In this document: positions 6,626-8,169 of the stretch, piece by piece | Position numbering within the stretch: position 1 is the first letter of the stretch | Layout of the letters: the number at the start of each line of letters is the position of its first letter | Translations under genes and position numbers: made by a program | Assembly: GCA_011052165.1 (NCBI GenBank) | Contig: DRJN01000086.1 | Location: forward strand, 1-8,169 | Reading direction: 5' to 3' | From: Gammaproteobacteria bacterium | GTDB lineage: Bacteria > Pseudomonadota > Gammaproteobacteria > UBA6429 > Thiohalophilaceae | Length of the DNA: 8,169 nt | Notes under the pieces: model-generated | What the model was told of the DNA's origin: nothing | The model's input: the letters and a program-made list of their open reading frames with translations, nothing else | Databases searched by the model: none

Positions 6626-7963
6626 CTATGTGCCTGTGTGGGAATGGTGTCGAGCAAGGGCATGCTGCTCAGCCGCGCGCCGCGCACGCTGACGCAGGAC
6701 TGCCGCCGCTGCTGTGTCGCCCTTTTGCTCTACCAGCAGGGCAAGATGCACTAATGCTTCCTGGTGATCGGGTTGAAGATAAAGCGCCTTGCGCAAATAT
6801 TCTTCCGCCTGCTGCCCGATCCCGGCCGCCTCGCGGATCAGGCCCAGCAGGTAATAGGCTCTCACACAAGGCTCATGGTGCTCTAACCAGGTTTCACACA
6901 GATCGGCGGCTTCAGCCAGACTGCCTTCGTTCGCCAGACAAAAAGCCTGTTCCAGGCTGTCAGTCGGCAACAGCACTTCAGCAACCGGCTGGGGGACTTT
7001 GGGAAACAGGCAAGGCGGGGGAACGAACACCGGCGTGATTTTTTTCTGACACCCAACAGGAGCTTGAACCTCAGGCCTGGAACGCTGCCCCGATCCGGTC
7101 TTGCGAAAAGCGAAGGCTCCGGGTATATGCTCTGAGACATAGCCGTGACTCAGGATTATGCCCGATTCCGCATGGCCGACAAACAGCGTGCCGGTGGGTT
7201 TTAACAGGCGGCTCAGCACCTCAACCACCCGCGTCTGGGTAAGGCTGTCAAAATAGATCATGACGTTGCGGCAGAACACCATATCGTACAGTCCCTGCCC
7301 CGGCATAAATGCCGTATCCAGAATATTGGCCTGGATAAAATTGACGCTTTGCCGGATCGTTTCATCAAGCGCATAACCGGCATCGGTATGGCGAAAAAAA
7401 CGATCACGAAAAGCCAGATCATCACCGCGAAAGGCGTTGCTGCCATAAACCGCGCACCTGGCCCTGGCGAGGGCCTGCGTGCTGATGTCCATCGCATCAA
7501 TACGGAATCGATCCAGCGGCAGATCCGCATCCATCAGCGTCATGGCAATGGAATAGGGCTCCTCGCCCGTCGAGCAGGGCAGGCTCAATACGCGAAGCAC
7601 CTCCTGTGACTGATCAGGCACCCGCTTCTTGCTGACAAAATGCCGCAGGGCATCAAAGACATTCCAGTTTCTGAAAAACCACGTTTCAGGAATCACGACT
7701 TCCTCAATCAGGGCATTGAGTTCTCCCTGTGATACAAGAAGCTGCGCGAGATAGGCATAGGCGCCGGTATCCGTGTTGTCCTGACCACAGGCGGACATCC
7801 GGCGCTGGACCGCGCTGGCGATAGTAAAGGAACCGATGGATGCCGAGTGTAAGCCCGTCGTTTCCTTGAGAATGCTTTCAATTCTGCCCAGCACCTGACT
7901 GTTGATCATGACGACTGACTGTTTGCCCTGCACGGCTTCACCTTGCATGATTTTATTCTGCAT
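6626..7963 (-). CDS. wspC: Chemoreceptor methyltransferase WspC (CheR with C-terminal TPR)
   Basis: CheR-family enzyme that transfers methyl groups from S-adenosylmethionine to glutamates of the WspA receptor, opposing WspF and keeping the pathway responsive. The frame is 445 codons. An N-terminal helical CheR domain (about 22-90) is followed by VIPETWFFRNWNVFDAL (90-106), a conserved CheR signature. Next come the SAM-binding motif LPCSTGEEPYS (128-138), the acidic MDIS (158-161) and FCRNVMIYFD (230-239) with GHAES (263-267). A proline-rich linker (about 295-330) joins two to three tetratricopeptide repeats (about 336-425), a partner-binding module typical of WspC. The first ATG (7963) has no visible ribosome binding site. 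A GTG at 7933-7931 has AAGGTGA at a good distance and would give 435 residues, so the true start may be there. An ATG at codon 19 is a further option. The gap to wspB is 12 bp. Confidence 0.93.
   Translation of the reverse strand: MQNKIMQGEAVQGKQSVVMINSQVLGRIESILKETTGLHSASIGSFTIASAVQRRMSACGQDNTDTGAYAYLAQLLVSQGELNALIEEVVIPETWFFRNWNVFDALRHFVSKKRVPDQSQEVLRVLSLPCSTGEEPYSIAMTLMDADLPLDRFRIDAMDISTQALARARCAVYGSNAFRGDDLAFRDRFFRHTDAGYALDETIRQSVNFIQANILDTAFMPGQGLYDMVFCRNVMIYFDSLTQTRVVEVLSRLLKPTGTLFVGHAESGIILSHGYVSEHIPGAFAFRKTGSGQRSRPEVQAPVGCQKKITPVFVPPPCLFPKVPQPVAEVLLPTDSLEQAFCLANEGSLAEAADLCETWLEHHEPCVRAYYLLGLIREAAGIGQQAEEYLRKALYLQPDHQEALVHLALLVEQKGDTAAAAVLRQRARRAAEQHALARHHSHTGT
7938..7944 (-). promoter_or_regulatory. 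Ribosome binding site supporting a GTG start for wspC
   Basis: Read on the minus strand, AAGGTGA ends 4 nt before a GTG at 7933-7931 that is in frame with wspC. It is close to the AAGGAGGT consensus and much stronger than anything upstream of the ATG at 7963. It lies inside the first codons of the longer reading frame, so it could also be chance. Confidence 0.45.
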
Positions 7964-7975
7964 GACAGATACCGT

Positions 7976-8169
7976 TTATGGCGTCGCGCTGAACAGACTG
8001 GTTTGCAGCGTCTTGGGCAGTAATCCATCAATCTCAATCAATTGCAGCATGCCTTCGCCGTCTTTTATAAAATCCCCGAGCCAGGGCATGGCGGCAATCG
8101 ACGTGCTGGAAGATATCAATGCCTTCGGATCCTGTTTTACCGTTTCGGTAACCTGCTCAGCCAACAGCC
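7976..8169 (-). CDS. wspB: CheW-type coupling protein WspB, C-terminal part (cut by right edge)
   Basis: About 64 C-terminal codons of a CheW-family adaptor, open to the right edge of the window. The visible residues read LLAEQVTETVKQDP, then AAMPWLGDFIKDGEGMLQLIEIDGLLP near the C-terminus. They resemble the end of a CheW domain: a GLLAE-type strand, a loop naming a Pro-containing 'PWLG' segment, then GMLQLIEIDGLLP corresponding to the final 'iqlLdvekLL' helix. A TTG at 8164 is an internal Leu codon, not a start, because the frame continues to the edge with a further Leu codon. The position just before wspC matches wspB in the wspABCDEFR order. The protein would link the membrane receptor WspA (expected outside the window) to WspE. 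A generic CheW cannot be excluded from the fragment alone; the context makes WspB the best name. Confidence 0.85.
   Translation of the reverse strand, partial: LLAEQVTETVKQDPKALISSSTSIAAMPWLGDFIKDGEGMLQLIEIDGLLPKTLQTSLFSATP

Noticed and set aside
8162..8164. TTG as start codon of a 62-residue protein at the right edge
   Set aside because: The frame stays open to the window edge, and the sequence matches the C-terminal part of a CheW domain, so the TTG is an internal Leu codon.

Overview
The window reads as chromosomal DNA of a proteobacterium, most likely a gammaproteobacterium. The evidence is an accA gene followed by tilS, a Wsp chemosensory operon with gene order and protein motifs like those of Pseudomonas, a moderately GC-rich composition, and a GTTGGGCTTCG-type dispersed repeat. 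The genus cannot be fixed from the sequence alone. Every supported gene is on the minus strand, so transcription runs from the right edge to the left edge.

Right and centre (about 1499-8169): a tightly packed wsp operon. In transcription order it holds the 3' end of a CheW-type adaptor (wspB), a CheR methyltransferase with TPR repeats (wspC), a second CheW adaptor with a cysteine-rich N-terminus (wspD), a CheA-CheY hybrid kinase (wspE), a CheB methylesterase (wspF) and a receiver-GGDEF diguanylate cyclase (wspR). The junctions are 12 bp, 9 bp, a 4-bp GTGA overlap, 38 bp and a 4-bp ATGA overlap. The chemoreceptor gene wspA should lie beyond the right edge. By analogy with Pseudomonas, WspB and WspD couple the receptor to WspE; WspC and WspF set receptor methylation; WspE phosphorylates WspF and WspR; and WspR makes cyclic di-GMP, which favours surface attachment and biofilm formation. 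All catalytic residues checked (kinase His and ATP boxes, methylesterase Ser-His-Asp triad, GGEEF and I-site) are present, so the visible part of the pathway looks functional.

Between wspR and accA (1329-1498): a near-perfect 25-bp inverted repeat with a 10-nt centre (1414-1473), bounded by CTAG at both ends, and a plausible sigma70 promoter for accA.

Left (1-1328): accA (acetyl-CoA carboxylase alpha subunit of the carboxyltransferase), then a 160-bp gap with two inverted copies of a REP-like element, then the start of tilS (tRNA(Ile)-lysidine synthetase), cut by the left edge. I found no rRNA, tRNA, CRISPR array, phage gene or intact insertion sequence. The system is a known type (Wsp). The less ordinary points are the palindromic element, the REP pair, the WspD cysteines, the degenerate WspF receiver and the linkage of wsp to accA-tilS.
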